Shown piece by piece: positions 1 through 8,168 of a stretch of 64,000 nt of DNA (position 1 is the stretch's first letter; the number at the start of each line of letters is the position of its first letter). Source of the DNA: Fen-1245 sp963835535 (lineage in GTDB: Bacteria > Gemmatimonadota > Gemmatimonadetes > Gemmatimonadales > JACORV01); contig CAWIFL010000005.1 in assembly GCA_963835535.1 (NCBI GenBank), positions 310,001-374,000 on the forward strand, in the 5' to 3' direction. The position numbers were made by a program, and so were the translations under genes. The notes beneath the pieces are model-generated. The model ran no database searches. It saw only the letters and a program-made list of their open reading frames with translations, and was not told the DNA's origin.

Positions 1-1
1 G

Positions 2-820
2 CCGGCGTACCTGCGCGACGAGCGGGGCGGGGCACTCGGCATGAAGTCGGTGACCTTCTTCCCGGGGAACGCCGGCGGGCCGCGCCCCACGCACCTGGCC
101 ACCGTGCTCCTGCTGGATGCCGCGACGGGCGCCCTGGCGGCGCTCCTCGACGGACGGCTCATCACGGAGATGCGGACGGCTGCGGTCACGGCCGTGTCGG
201 TGGACCTGCTGGCGCGCCGCGGCGCCGCGCGCCTCGCGATCCTCGGGTCGGGGGTCCAGGCCCGGAGTCACCTCGAGGCCGTCGCGCTGGTGCGCCCGCT
301 CGCGTCGGTGGTCGTCTGGTCGCGGGATCCGGCGCACGCCGCCCTGTTCGCGCGAGAGATGGCGGGCACGATCGCCTGCCCGATCCGGGCCGCGGCGACC
401 GTGCGCGAGGCGATGCGGGGGGCGGAAATCGTCGTCGCGGTCACGGCGGCGCGGGCGCCGATCACCGACGCGGCGTGGCTGGAGCCGGGGATGCACCTGT
501 GCGCGATCGGCTCGTCGGCGCCGGACATGCGCGAGCTGGACGCGGCGACGGTGGCGCGGAGCCGGGTCTTCGTGGACTCGCGCGCCTCGGCCGAAGTGGA
601 GGCGGGAGACCTGATCCTGGCGCAGCAGGAAGGGCGGATCGGCGCCGGCCACGTCGTGGCCGAGCTGGGCGAAGTCCTGGCGGGCGCGCCGGGCCGCAGG
701 TCGGAGGACGAGATCACCCTCTTCAAGTCGCTCGGGCTCGCCGTCGAGGACGTCGTCACGGCGCGCCTCGCGGTCGCCCGCGCGAAGGCCATGGGAGTCG
801 GAACGGAGGTGACGCTGTGA
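2..820 (+). CDS. Ornithine cyclodeaminase / mu-crystallin family protein, 5' end outside the window
   Basis: NAD(P)-dependent enzyme of the ornithine cyclodeaminase/mu-crystallin family, whose members deaminate or reduce amino or imino acids in the cytosol. The frame is already open at base 2, and residues before the Met at 41 (a PAYLRDE stretch) match the family, so the true start lies upstream. Seen: the FPGN segment, the EMRTAAVTAVSVDLLARR helix and the Rossmann glycine motif GSGVQA, followed by the family's VVAVTAA and GSSAPDMRELD segments. About 273 codons are present of a usual 310-330. The exact substrate cannot be assigned from sequence (cyclodeaminase, alanine dehydrogenase and ketimine reductase are all possible). 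It lies 145 bp upstream of a branched-chain aminotransferase on the same strand, which suggests amino-acid metabolism. Confidence 0.85.
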   Translation, partial: PAYLRDERGGALGMKSVTFFPGNAGGPRPTHLATVLLLDAATGALAALLDGRLITEMRTAAVTAVSVDLLARRGAARLAILGSGVQARSHLEAVALVRPLASVVVWSRDPAHAALFAREMAGTIACPIRAAATVREAMRGAEIVVAVTAARAPITDAAWLEPGMHLCAIGSSAPDMRELDAATVARSRVFVDSRASAEVEAGDLILAQQEGRIGAGHVVAELGEVLAGAPGRRSEDEITLFKSLGLAVEDVVTARLAVARAKAMGVGTEVTL

Positions 821-822
821 TC

Positions 823-840
823 CCCGGGCCCGAGCCCGGG
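823..840. terminator. GC hairpin just after the cyclodeaminase-family gene
   Basis: A perfect 7-bp inverted repeat (CCCGGGC, loop CCGA, GCCCGGG) begins 3 bases after the TGA stop. No T tract follows, so it is only a terminator-like hairpin; it could equally be a processing or stability structure. Confidence 0.35.
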
Positions 841-965
841 CGCGCGGGTGCAGAACTTGCCCTGTATTCACAGGACGGGAGTTCGGAAAGGGGCCGCGGC
901 GGTGGTGCGCCTGCGCTCCCCGACCACTATCTTGACTGCGCCGAAACCCACCTGGAGGACCGCTC

Positions 966-1826
966 GTGCCGCAGATCTGGATCGACGGGAAGTTCTACGA
1001 GAAGGACGAGGCCAAGGTCTCCGTCTTCGACCATGGCCTCCTGTACGGTGACGGGGTGTTCGAGGGCATCCGGGCCTACAACGGCCGGGTGTTCCGGCTG
1101 AAGTCGCACCTCGACCGCCTCTACGCGTCGGCCAAGGCGATCCTGCTCGACATCCCGATGCCGCTGGACGCGATGACGGCGATGGTCCTGGAGTGCATGC
1201 GCGTCAACAAGCTCTCGGATGCGTACATCCGGCTGGTGGTGACGCGCGGCGTCGGCGACCTCGGGCTCGATCCCCGCAAGTGCGTCAAGCCGAGCATCAT
1301 CTGCATCGCGGACAAGATCGCCCTGTTCGCGGCGGCGGCGGCCGAGAAGGGGCTCACGATGATGACGGCGCCGACGCCCGTGAATCACCGCGAGGGGCTG
1401 AGCCCGCGGGTCAAGTCGCTGAACTACCTGGCGCACATCCTGGCCAAGTGGGAGGCGATCAACGCGGGCGTGGACGAGGCGCTGATGCTCGAGTCCACGG
1501 GCGAGGTCGCCGAGGGCGTGGGCGAGAACGTGTTCTGCGTCACCAATCACACGTTGCGCACGCCGCCGGCGTACTCGGGGATCCTGCGCGGCGTGACCCG
1601 CGACGCGGTGATCGAGCTGGGGCGCGCGGCCGGCTACGAAGTCCGCGAGGAGTCGCTGAACCGCTACGACCTCTACACCGCCGACGAGGTCTTCCTCTCG
1701 GGCACGGCGGCCGAGGTGGTGGGGGTGATCAAGCTCGATGGGCGGAAGATCGGGAGCGGGGCGGTCGGGCCGGTGACCAGGGACCTGGCAGTCCGGTTCC
1801 GCGACCTGGTGTGCAAGGAGATCTGA
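966..1826 (+). CDS. ilvE: Branched-chain amino acid aminotransferase
   Basis: Class IV PLP aminotransferase that exchanges amino groups between leucine, isoleucine or valine and their 2-oxo acids with 2-oxoglutarate, the last step of branched-chain amino acid synthesis. The 286-residue protein has the family's usual length. Seen: the FDHGLLYGDGVFEGIRAY opening motif, the PLP lysine at about K150 (SPRVKSLNYL), the ESTGEVAEGVGENVF segment and the C-terminal SGTAAEVVGV motif. The start is GTG with an upstream GGAGGA at about 953-958, which supports it over any later codon. D-amino-acid transaminase and aminodeoxychorismate lyase share the fold, but the EGIRAY and NYL motifs favour IlvE. Confidence 0.92.
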   Translation: MPQIWIDGKFYEKDEAKVSVFDHGLLYGDGVFEGIRAYNGRVFRLKSHLDRLYASAKAILLDIPMPLDAMTAMVLECMRVNKLSDAYIRLVVTRGVGDLGLDPRKCVKPSIICIADKIALFAAAAAEKGLTMMTAPTPVNHREGLSPRVKSLNYLAHILAKWEAINAGVDEALMLESTGEVAEGVGENVFCVTNHTLRTPPAYSGILRGVTRDAVIELGRAAGYEVREESLNRYDLYTADEVFLSGTAAEVVGVIKLDGRKIGSGAVGPVTRDLAVRFRDLVCKEI

Positions 1827-1897
1827 CCCCCGAAAGACGGCCGGCGGCGGGAAAATCCTTGCCCCGCCGCCTGGCCCCCGTCATATTGCGGCCACCG

Positions 1898-3523
1898 ATG
1901 CGGACAACGTTCGTTCTTCCGACCCTGCTGGGCCTCGCCGCGTGCGCGCACGCGGGGGCCCGCCCCACGCCCGCGGCTGCGCCGCGCGAGCCGGTGGCGG
2001 CGCCCGTGGTCGCCACGGCGACGGCGCCGCCCGCGCCTCGGCCGGCGCAGCAGGACAGCAGCCCCGCAGCGGCGAAGCCGAGCCCGGTGACCCCCACTCC
2101 TCTCCCGACCAGCGCAGTACCCGTTCCCAGCGACCCCGCAGAGCAGGACAGCTCCGACGAGGCGTTCCTCGACACGCTGCGGACCATGAGCTTCGACTCC
2201 ACGGCCCGCGGCGCGCCGGAGGCGCCGGGCTCCGCGGAGCACAAGGAAACCGCGCCTCCGGGGCCGATCCCGTCCGCGCCGACGCGCCCGATGTTCGACA
2301 TCGAGGTCGCGAACTACGCGGCGAATGACCGGGTCCAGTACTACCTCGACTACTTCCGGGGCCGGGCGCGGGACCACTTCGCGATCTACCTCGCGCGGCT
2401 CGGCCGGTTCGACGGGATGCTGCGGTCCAAGCTCCAGGCTGCGAAGCTGCCGCAGGACCTCGAGTACATGGCGCTGATCGAGAGCGGGCTGAATCCCAAC
2501 GCGGTCAGCCGGCGCCGCGCGGTGGGGCTGTGGCAGTTCATGTCGTGGACGGGGAAGCGTTACGGGCTGACGGTGGACCCGTGGGTGGACGAGCGGCGGG
2601 ACCCCTGGCTCGCGACCGACGCGGCGATCCGGATGATCGCGGAGCTGAACGACCAGTTCGGCTCGCTCTATCTGGCGGCGGCGGCGTACGACGCGGGGCC
2701 GGGGAAGATCCAGCGCGGACTCAACCGCTTCGCGCTCGACGGGCAGGAGGGGAACGACCGCTTCTTCGCGCTGGCGGACGAGCGGTTCCTGCGGCGCGAG
2801 ACGCGTGACTACGTGCCGAAGATCATCGCCGCGGCGATGATCGCCAAGGAGCCGGAGAAGTGGGGGTTCCTGAACATCGACCGGCTGAGCCCGCTCACCT
2901 TCGACTCGATCCGGGTGAGCGACGCGGTCGGCCTCGACGTGCTGGCGCGGCTGGCGGACACGACGCAGGAGGCGATGGAGGAGCTGAATCCGCAGCTGGT
3001 GCGCCGGATGACGCCGCCGGGGCGGACGGTGTGGGTGCGCGTGCCGGTGGGGAAGGCCGATTCGGCGACGGCGCGGCTGGCCGTGCTGCCGCCCGAGCGC
3101 CGGGTCACGCACCGCGAGCACTACGTGGCGCGGGGCGAGACGCTGGGCGCCATCGCGATGCGGTATCGTGTCTCGGTGGACGACATCGTGAGCGCGAATC
3201 GCGGCCTCAAGCCCCGCGCGCTCCAGGTCGGCCAGCGGCTCGTGATCCCGACCGCCGGCGTGCGGCCCGCGAGCCGCGCCGCCTACGCGAGCGCGACTCA
3301 GAGCCGCGCCGCGCGCCGCGCTGCGCCCTCCCGCTACATGCTTTCGACGGCGGCGCGCCTTCCGGCGGCCGGTGCCCGGCGCGTCCACGTGGTGCGCCAG
3401 GGCGAGTCGGCCTGGACCATCGCCCGCAAGTTCCAGGTGAAGGTGGGAGCGCTGCTGAGGGAAAACGGTCTCACGAAGGCGAGCCTGATCAAGCCGGGAC
3501 AGACCCTCAGGATCCCCGGCTAG
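1898..3523 (+). CDS. MltD-like membrane-bound lytic transglycosylase with two LysM domains
   Basis: Cleaves the MurNAc-GlcNAc bond of peptidoglycan in the periplasm to give 1,6-anhydro ends. The 541-residue protein starts with a short hydrophobic signal and a lipobox-like LAAC, so it is probably a lipoprotein. A Pro/Ala/Ser-rich linker occupies about residues 20-130. An SLT domain follows at about 150-270, with the catalytic Glu in ALIESGLNP, the GLWQFM motif and AAAAYDAGPGKI. Two LysM repeats close the protein (YVARGETLGAIAMRYRVSV and VVRQGESAWTIARKF), each ending in a GQ-L-IP-type strand. The frame is open far upstream, but the ATG at 1898 directly precedes the signal peptide. It converges with moaC with no intergenic space. 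Confidence 0.92.
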   Translation: MRTTFVLPTLLGLAACAHAGARPTPAAAPREPVAAPVVATATAPPAPRPAQQDSSPAAAKPSPVTPTPLPTSAVPVPSDPAEQDSSDEAFLDTLRTMSFDSTARGAPEAPGSAEHKETAPPGPIPSAPTRPMFDIEVANYAANDRVQYYLDYFRGRARDHFAIYLARLGRFDGMLRSKLQAAKLPQDLEYMALIESGLNPNAVSRRRAVGLWQFMSWTGKRYGLTVDPWVDERRDPWLATDAAIRMIAELNDQFGSLYLAAAAYDAGPGKIQRGLNRFALDGQEGNDRFFALADERFLRRETRDYVPKIIAAAMIAKEPEKWGFLNIDRLSPLTFDSIRVSDAVGLDVLARLADTTQEAMEELNPQLVRRMTPPGRTVWVRVPVGKADSATARLAVLPPERRVTHREHYVARGETLGAIAMRYRVSVDDIVSANRGLKPRALQVGQRLVIPTAGVRPASRAAYASATQSRAARRAAPSRYMLSTAARLPAAGARRVHVVRQGESAWTIARKFQVKVGALLRENGLTKASLIKPGQTLRIPG

Positions 3524-4003
3524 CTACTGCCGCTTCCACGCGCCGGAGCGGCCCCCGGACTTCTCCAGCAGCCGCACGTCGCCGATGACCATGCCGCGAT
3601 CCGCGGCCTTCACCATGTCGTAGACCACGAGGAGCGCGACCGCGCACGCGGTCAGCGCCTCCATTTCGACCCCGGTCTTCGCGGCGACCCGCGCCACCGC
3701 GCGCACCCGGACGCCGGGGAGCTTCGCGTCGAGCCTCGCCGTGACCACGACGTGCTCCAGCTGGATCGGGTGCGCCAGCGGGATCAGGTCCGGCGTCCGC
3801 TTGGCGCCGGCGACGCCGGCCAGCTCCGCGACGCCGAGCACGTCGCCCTTGGCCACGCGATTCGCCTCGACGAGCGCGAACGCGGCGCGGCTCATCGTGA
3901 TGGTGCCCTCGGCCACCGCGCGGCGCGCCGTCACCCGCTTCTCCCCGACGTCCACCATCCGGGCGCGCCCTTTCCGATCCACGTGGGAGAGGCGCCGCCT
4001 CAC
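3524..4003 (-). CDS. moaC: Cyclic pyranopterin monophosphate synthase
   Basis: MoaC, with MoaA, converts GTP to cyclic pyranopterin monophosphate, the first intermediate of molybdenum cofactor synthesis. The 159-residue protein has the family length. Seen: the RKGRARMVDVGEK N-terminus, KRTPDLIPLAHP (the usual Cys of LIPLCHP is Ala), GVEMEALTACAVALL and the DMVKAAD...LLEKSGGRSG C-terminus. The start is GTG, overlapping the holB stop as GTGA, so it is probably translationally coupled to holB. No other molybdenum cofactor genes are in the window, and the pairing with a replication gene looks like an accident of gene order. Confidence 0.93.
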   Translation of the reverse strand: MRRRLSHVDRKGRARMVDVGEKRVTARRAVAEGTITMSRAAFALVEANRVAKGDVLGVAELAGVAGAKRTPDLIPLAHPIQLEHVVVTARLDAKLPGVRVRAVARVAAKTGVEMEALTACAVALLVVYDMVKAADRGMVIGDVRLLEKSGGRSGAWKRQ

Positions 4004-5067
4004 GACAGCCGTTCCGCCAGGCGCCGCGTCAGGTCCGCCGCGATGAGCTGAGGGTTCCCGTTGCCGCGGGCCAGCTTCCGGGCGCGCTCGATGTCGCGGA
4101 TCGCCTCCAGCAGGCCGGTGGCCGGCGCCGCCGCGGCGCTGGAGGGGGCGCGCAACTGCGCGGCGAGCCGGTCCCGGAGCAGTTCGCCGGCCGCGGCGAG
4201 GGTATCCGTGAAGTCGCCGCGCCCGCCGAACGGCCTGAGGGCGAGGACGTAGCGGAAGCGCGCCTCCCGGCCCCGCACGGCGGCGTCGAGCAGCGCCTGC
4301 GCCGCGGCGTTGGCGTCCGCGCGCTCGGCGTCCAGCGCCAGCGCCGCACCGATCGAGCCACCCGCCAGCTCGGCGCGCCGCCGCGCCTCGGCGGCGCCGA
4401 GCGGCGGCTGCGGCACTTCCGTCAGGAAGCGGGTCACCTCCGGCGCCTTGAGGCGTCGGACCCGCAGCGTGACCAGCCGCGACCGGATCGTCGGCAGCAG
4501 CGATGCGGGCTCCGCCGTGGTCAGGACGAACCAGGTGTCGGGCGGCGGCTCCTCGAGCACCTTGAGCAGCGCGTTCGCGGCCTCCTGGCTCGAGGCCTGC
4601 GGCACCAGCCGGTCCGCCTCGCCCACCACGAACACCTTCGCGGGGCCCATCGCCGGCCGCATCTGCGCGCGCCGGTGCAGGACGCGCACCAGCGGGAGGA
4701 AGATCGCCGCCATCCCGTCCGGACGGGCGTACAGCGGCTGGTCGCGGCGCGCCGCCACCGCCTGCGCGAGCAGCTCCTCGGCCTCGTCCGCCTGCTTGTC
4801 CTCCTCGCCTTTGGGCCGCGCGATCGGGAAGAACCAGTGCAGGTCGGGGTGCGCGAGGCCGGCGGCCAGGTGGCAGGAGTGGCAGGTGCCGCACGGCTCC
4901 CCCGGGCCGTTCTCGCACAGGAGGCCCTGCGCGATCCACAGGCCGAGGCGCTGCTTGCCGACGCCCGGGGCGCCGGTCAGGAGGAGCGCGGTCGGCAGCC
5001 GCCGCGCGTGCATGGACGTCGCCAGGCGCGAGCGGAGCTCGTCGTGTCCGTAGATCGGGTGAATCAC
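4000..5067 (-). CDS. holB: DNA polymerase III clamp-loader subunit delta'
   Basis: Component of the AAA+ clamp loader that opens and closes the sliding clamp during replication. Seen: an N-terminal HPIYGHDELRSRL helix, Walker A GAPGVGKQ at about residues 32-39, a zinc module of the form C-x7-C-x2-C-x2-C starting CENGPGEPC, the VVGEADRL Walker B-like region, and NALLKVLEEPPPDTWFVL with the following SRLVTLRVR sensor strand. A longer open frame exists to 5133, but family alignment begins at the GTG coding VIHPIYG, so 5067 is chosen (355 residues). Its Walker B is weak, as is common for delta'. A DnaX-like gamma subunit is less likely because the C-terminal region is short. Confidence 0.9.
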   Translation of the reverse strand: MIHPIYGHDELRSRLATSMHARRLPTALLLTGAPGVGKQRLGLWIAQGLLCENGPGEPCGTCHSCHLAAGLAHPDLHWFFPIARPKGEEDKQADEAEELLAQAVAARRDQPLYARPDGMAAIFLPLVRVLHRRAQMRPAMGPAKVFVVGEADRLVPQASSQEAANALLKVLEEPPPDTWFVLTTAEPASLLPTIRSRLVTLRVRRLKAPEVTRFLTEVPQPPLGAAEARRRAELAGGSIGAALALDAERADANAAAQALLDAAVRGREARFRYVLALRPFGGRGDFTDTLAAAGELLRDRLAAQLRAPSSAAAAPATGLLEAIRDIERARKLARGNGNPQLIAADLTRRLAERLS

Positions 5068-5119
5068 GGGCTTAAATACAGTTGTCAGAGGAGCGGACTG
5101 CAAGCCGTCCACCGACTCT

Positions 5120-6223
5120 CTAGGCCACTGCATCCTCCGAATCGAACCACCCGCGCGTCCGGTTGCAGACCGAGCAGACCGAGAGCATCACCGGCACCTC
5201 GACCAGCACGCCGACGACGGTCGCGAGCGCCGCGCCCGAGCCCGGCCCGAACAGCGCGATCGCCGTGGCCACGGCCAGCTCGAAGAAGTTGCTCGCCCCG
5301 ATCAGCGCACCCGGGGCCGCGACGTTGAAGGGCACCCTGAGCCACCGCATCAGGCCGTAGGCCAGCGACGAGTTGAAGTACACCTGGAGCGTGATCGGGA
5401 CCGCGATCAACACCACGTCCAGGAGCCGGCCGGTGATGTTGTCGGCCTGGAACGAGAAGATCAGGACGACCGTCACGATCAGCGCGCCCATGGTCAGCGG
5501 CGCGAGGCGCGGCAGCAGCGTGTCGGTGAACCAGGCCGCGCCCTTCAGGCGCAGCAGGACGGCGCGCAGCGTCGCTCCGGCCGCCAGCGGGATGGCGATG
5601 AACAGGACGACGGAGTAGAGCAGCACCGCGAAGGGCACGGAGAGCGACGACGCGCCGCTCACGAGGAATCGCACGATCGGCGCGAACAGCACCAGCATGA
5701 TCAGGTCGTTGAGGGACACCTGGACCAGCGTGTAGGCCGGGTCGCCGTCGGTCAGGTGGCTCCACACGAAGACCATCGCGGTGCAGGGCGCGGCCGCCAG
5801 GATGATCGCCCCGGCGATGTACTGGTCGGCGAGCGCGCCCGGGATCCAGGCGGCGAAGAGGTGCCGGAAGAAGAGCCACGCGAGGAACGCCATCGAGAAC
5901 GGCTTCACCAGCCAGTTGACGAACAGCGTGACGAGGATGCCGCGGGGCCGCTTGCCCACGTCCCGGATGGCGCGGAAATCCACCTTCATCATCATCGGCA
6001 CGATCATCAACCAGATCAGCACGGCGATGGGAATGTTGACGTGGCTGCCGGTGCCGAACTCCATGCCGCGCAGCAGCGCCGTCACGCCGGGCAGTCCCTT
6101 GCCGATGGCCACGCCCCCCAGCATGGCGGCAGCCACCCAGACCGAGAGATAGCGCGCCGCGCCTCCGAGCCGTGGCGCGCGACCCACGGGAGGTGGTGGG
6201 CCCTGGATGGCTGCCGACGTCAC
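5120..6223 (-). CDS. acr3: Acr3-type arsenite efflux transporter
   Basis: Integral inner-membrane carrier that exports arsenite using the membrane potential. The 367-residue protein has about ten hydrophobic helices. Seen: the conserved transport cysteine in AAAPCTAMVFVWS, the SLNDLIMLVLFAPIV segment and the conserved Glu in GASNFFELAVATAIALFG, all Acr3 signatures distinct from ArsB. The GTG start overlaps the arsC stop as GTGA, so it is the last gene of the arsR-arsC-acr3 operon. It should be expressed from the ArsR-controlled promoter at 7062-7089. Confidence 0.93.
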   Translation of the reverse strand: MTSAAIQGPPPPVGRAPRLGGAARYLSVWVAAAMLGGVAIGKGLPGVTALLRGMEFGTGSHVNIPIAVLIWLMIVPMMMKVDFRAIRDVGKRPRGILVTLFVNWLVKPFSMAFLAWLFFRHLFAAWIPGALADQYIAGAIILAAAPCTAMVFVWSHLTDGDPAYTLVQVSLNDLIMLVLFAPIVRFLVSGASSLSVPFAVLLYSVVLFIAIPLAAGATLRAVLLRLKGAAWFTDTLLPRLAPLTMGALIVTVVLIFSFQADNITGRLLDVVLIAVPITLQVYFNSSLAYGLMRWLRVPFNVAAPGALIGASNFFELAVATAIALFGPGSGAALATVVGVLVEVPVMLSVCSVCNRTRGWFDSEDAVA

Positions 6224-6729
6224 GCCGGAGCCGGCGTGTCGGCCGAGCCGATCGCCCGCAGACGCGACTCCACCACCAGCCGTTCGAGCTTTTCGAGCGG
6301 GAGCGCGAGCATCAGCTCGATGCGCTTGCGGAGCAGGAGCGACGCCTGCCAGAACGCTTCGCGCCGCACGGCGTCGCTCCCCACGACCTCGGCGGGGTCG
6401 CTCATTCCCCAGTGCGCCACCGCGGGGTGACCGGGGAAGATGGGACACGCCTCGCGTGCCTTGTCGCAGACGGTGATGACGGCGTCCCACGGCTCCCGCT
6501 CGAGCCCGGTCACGGTGCGCGGCTGGTGCCCCGCCCACGCGATGCCGTGCCGCTTCAACGTCTCGATCGCCAGCGGGTTCACCCGCGGGGCCGGCAGGGA
6601 GCCCGCACTCTCGGCGGCTACGCGCCCCCGCCCGAGCGCATTGAACAGCGCCTCGGCCATCTGGCTGCGGGCCGAGTTCCCGGTGCACAGGATCAGGACG
6701 CGGAACGGTCCTTGCCGCTCGCCGCTCAT
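6220..6729 (-). CDS. arsC: Thioredoxin-coupled arsenate reductase
   Basis: Reduces arsenate to arsenite, with electrons delivered by thioredoxin; low-molecular-weight tyrosine-phosphatase fold. Seen: the P-loop CTGNSARSQ with Cys15 and Arg21 (CX5R), and the redox pair Cys88 and Cys95 in VCDKAREACPIFPG, the three-cysteine relay of the pI258-type enzyme. The 169 residues slightly exceed the usual 130-150 because of a C-terminal helix. The ATG start overlaps the arsR stop (ATGA), and its own stop overlaps the acr3 GTG. The mini-thioredoxin on the other side of the mobile element is not its obvious partner. Confidence 0.93.
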   Translation of the reverse strand: MSGERQGPFRVLILCTGNSARSQMAEALFNALGRGRVAAESAGSLPAPRVNPLAIETLKRHGIAWAGHQPRTVTGLEREPWDAVITVCDKAREACPIFPGHPAVAHWGMSDPAEVVGSDAVRREAFWQASLLLRKRIELMLALPLEKLERLVVESRLRAIGSADTPAPA

Positions 6730-7052
6730 TCGCAACACACCGGCTTCCAGCGGCGGTCCGCCGTCCGCCGCCCCAGCGCGCCGAGGAACTCCTCGATCTC
6801 GGCCACCGCCTCCGTATTCAGCGCATAGTGCATCCAGCGGCCCTCCCGGCGGTCGGTCACGAGTCCCGCGTCTTTCAGCGTCTTGAGGTGGAAGGAGAGG
6901 AGCGACTGCCCGGCATCCAGCAGGTCGGTCAGCTTGCAGACGCACTGCTCGCCGCCCCGGAGGCGATCGAGGATGCGGAGCCGGAGGGGGTCCGAGAGCG
7001 CCTTGAACCGGGCGGTGAAGGTGTCGAGGTCGTGCGCGGTCGCCGTGGGCAT
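6726..7052 (-). CDS. arsR: ArsR-family arsenic-responsive repressor
   Basis: Winged-helix repressor that leaves its operator when trivalent arsenic binds. The 108-residue protein shows FKALSDPLRLRILDRL, the metal-site cysteines C37 and C39 in EQCVCKL at the start of the DNA-binding helix region, and recognition helix SLLSFHLKTLKDAGLV followed by the GRWMHYAL wing. A further Cys pair closes the protein (C106, C107) and could contribute a ligand. It is the first gene of arsR-arsC-acr3. Its presumed operator lies between the -35 and -10 boxes directly upstream, so it is expected to be autoregulated. Confidence 0.93.
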   Translation of the reverse strand: MPTATAHDLDTFTARFKALSDPLRLRILDRLRGGEQCVCKLTDLLDAGQSLLSFHLKTLKDAGLVTDRREGRWMHYALNTEAVAEIEEFLGALGRRTADRRWKPVCCE

Positions 7053-7061
7053 CGTGGACCT

Positions 7062-7089
7062 AATATATCAACAATGGTTGATGGGTCAA
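7062..7089 (-). promoter_or_regulatory. ars operon promoter with ArsR operator
   Basis: On the minus strand a -35 box TTGACC (7089-7084) and a -10 box TATATT (7067-7062) are separated by 16 bp and lie 9 bases upstream of the arsR ATG. The spacer holds the palindrome ATCAA-N6-TTGAT (7067-7082), which matches the ATCAAN6TTGAT-type sites bound by ArsR proteins. Repressor binding there would occlude the polymerase. The left end of the mobile element starts 16 bp upstream of the -35 box. Confidence 0.8.
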
Positions 7090-7105
7090 CCTGTCATCCA
7101 TCAAT

Positions 7106-7135
7106 GGCCGTCGCGGTTATATACTTGCCAAAGCA
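7106..7135 (+). repeat. Left terminal inverted repeat of the IS1595-like element
   Basis: Reads GGCCGTCGCGGTTATATACT and continues TGCCAAAGCA. It matches the reverse complement of 9925-9954 with three mismatches, at repeat positions 11, 14 and 23. Confidence 0.85.
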
Positions 7136-7247
7136 AGGATTCCCGCTATCATCTGTCGGGGGACCAATGCCGCTCCGGTGATGATGGCTCGGGGGTGCGG
7201 CCCCGGCCCCGTTCGCGGGCGTTCCTAGCGAGGGATAGAATCGGACT

Positions 7248-7949
7248 GTGCAGGACGACACACGGAAGCTCCTGGCATGGGAATTCGGTATTGCCGTCTT
7301 CGCCCTTGTGGTGGACCGCATGGGGGCGCTGAGCAACCTGGTTCTTGCCCTGCTGGTGGCTCTTGCTGGGCTCATGCTGGTACGGGTCTACTGGCCCGCG
7401 CTCGGTTGGCTCGGTCGCCCGAAGGGGGCCCCTAGGTTGGCGTGGGAGGTTCGGGTAGTTGCGAACGACGTGTTTGTCGCCATCACCACCGATGCCTATT
7501 CAATCCTTGTCAGCGCCGAGGTCGAGCAGATTACCGGAACTCCGGACCCCTATGTACGGCCGTTTCCGATACGCTGGTATGAGCAGAGCCTGCCGGAATG
7601 CTTGATCCCGCAAGCTCTGTGGCGTTGCCTGCATCTCGCTGTCGTGGAGCCACAGGGCAACGAGAACGAGATCCCCGGTGTGCCCCCGGGTTCAGCGCGC
7701 GGCACCGAGGCTACGATACGGCTCTTGCGGGCCTGGAAACCCGCCAGGTTTCGATTCCAGATGCCATCGGGACGAGAGCAGGTTGTGTACCTGCCTATGA
7801 GAGCGGGCTTGCTGACGTTCCGTCTCTTGCGTCGGCGTCGGCTTCGGGTGCGCTGTCGGGTACGGTCATCGGATGGTGCGGTTAACGAATCCCGCACGGT
7901 CGCGCTCGGACTCAATAAGGACGACACGCCTTACGCGAGGCTAGTCTAA
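7248..7949 (+). CDS. Passenger protein with N-terminal membrane hairpin, unknown function
   Basis: I do not recognise this 233-residue protein. Residues about 8-50 form one or two hydrophobic helices (FGIAVFALVV and NLVLALLVALAGLMLVRVYW). The rest looks like a soluble, mostly beta domain with a very basic stretch (RLLRRRRLRVRCRVR). The start is GTG, with GAGGGA about 10 bases upstream. It lies inside the IS1595-like element and runs away from the left inverted repeat. Base composition is lower in G+C than the chromosomal genes around it, which suggests it arrived with the element. The next small frame begins 3 bases after its stop. Confidence 0.55.
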   Translation: MQDDTRKLLAWEFGIAVFALVVDRMGALSNLVLALLVALAGLMLVRVYWPALGWLGRPKGAPRLAWEVRVVANDVFVAITTDAYSILVSAEVEQITGTPDPYVRPFPIRWYEQSLPECLIPQALWRCLHLAVVEPQGNENEIPGVPPGSARGTEATIRLLRAWKPARFRFQMPSGREQVVYLPMRAGLLTFRLLRRRRLRVRCRVRSSDGAVNESRTVALGLNKDDTPYARLV

Positions 7950-7952
7950 CAC

Positions 7953-8168
7953 ATGGCACCGATAGACCCCGGCGCGGAGGATGCGCACATGATTCACGTC
8001 TCGGCGAAGGTGCTGCGCGATACAGTCGAGGCCGTAATTTGCAGGCGGTTCGAGTGGACCGAGTACGAGGGCATTACAGTGCTTGAAGCCAGTCATGTAG
8101 CAGCTGACGTAGTTCAGGCGCTACTCGTAAGGTCTTCGACCCAAACACGCGACTCAGTTGCACTATGA
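7953..8168 (+). CDS. Small passenger reading frame, hypothetical
   Basis: A 71-residue frame starts with ATG 3 bases after the preceding gene's stop, so it could be translated with it; a second ATG at 7989 is also possible. The sequence (a HVSAKVLRDTVEAVI helix, then VLEASHVAADVVQALL) has no family I recognise. Its last 95 bases overlap the 3' end of the convergent HEPN-like gene, which weakens the case for it. Confidence 0.35.
   Translation: MAPIDPGAEDAHMIHVSAKVLRDTVEAVICRRFEWTEYEGITVLEASHVAADVVQALLVRSSTQTRDSVAL

Noticed and set aside
823..840. Strong intrinsic terminator after the cyclodeaminase-family gene
   Set aside because: The hairpin is real but lacks a T tract, so it is listed only with low confidence.
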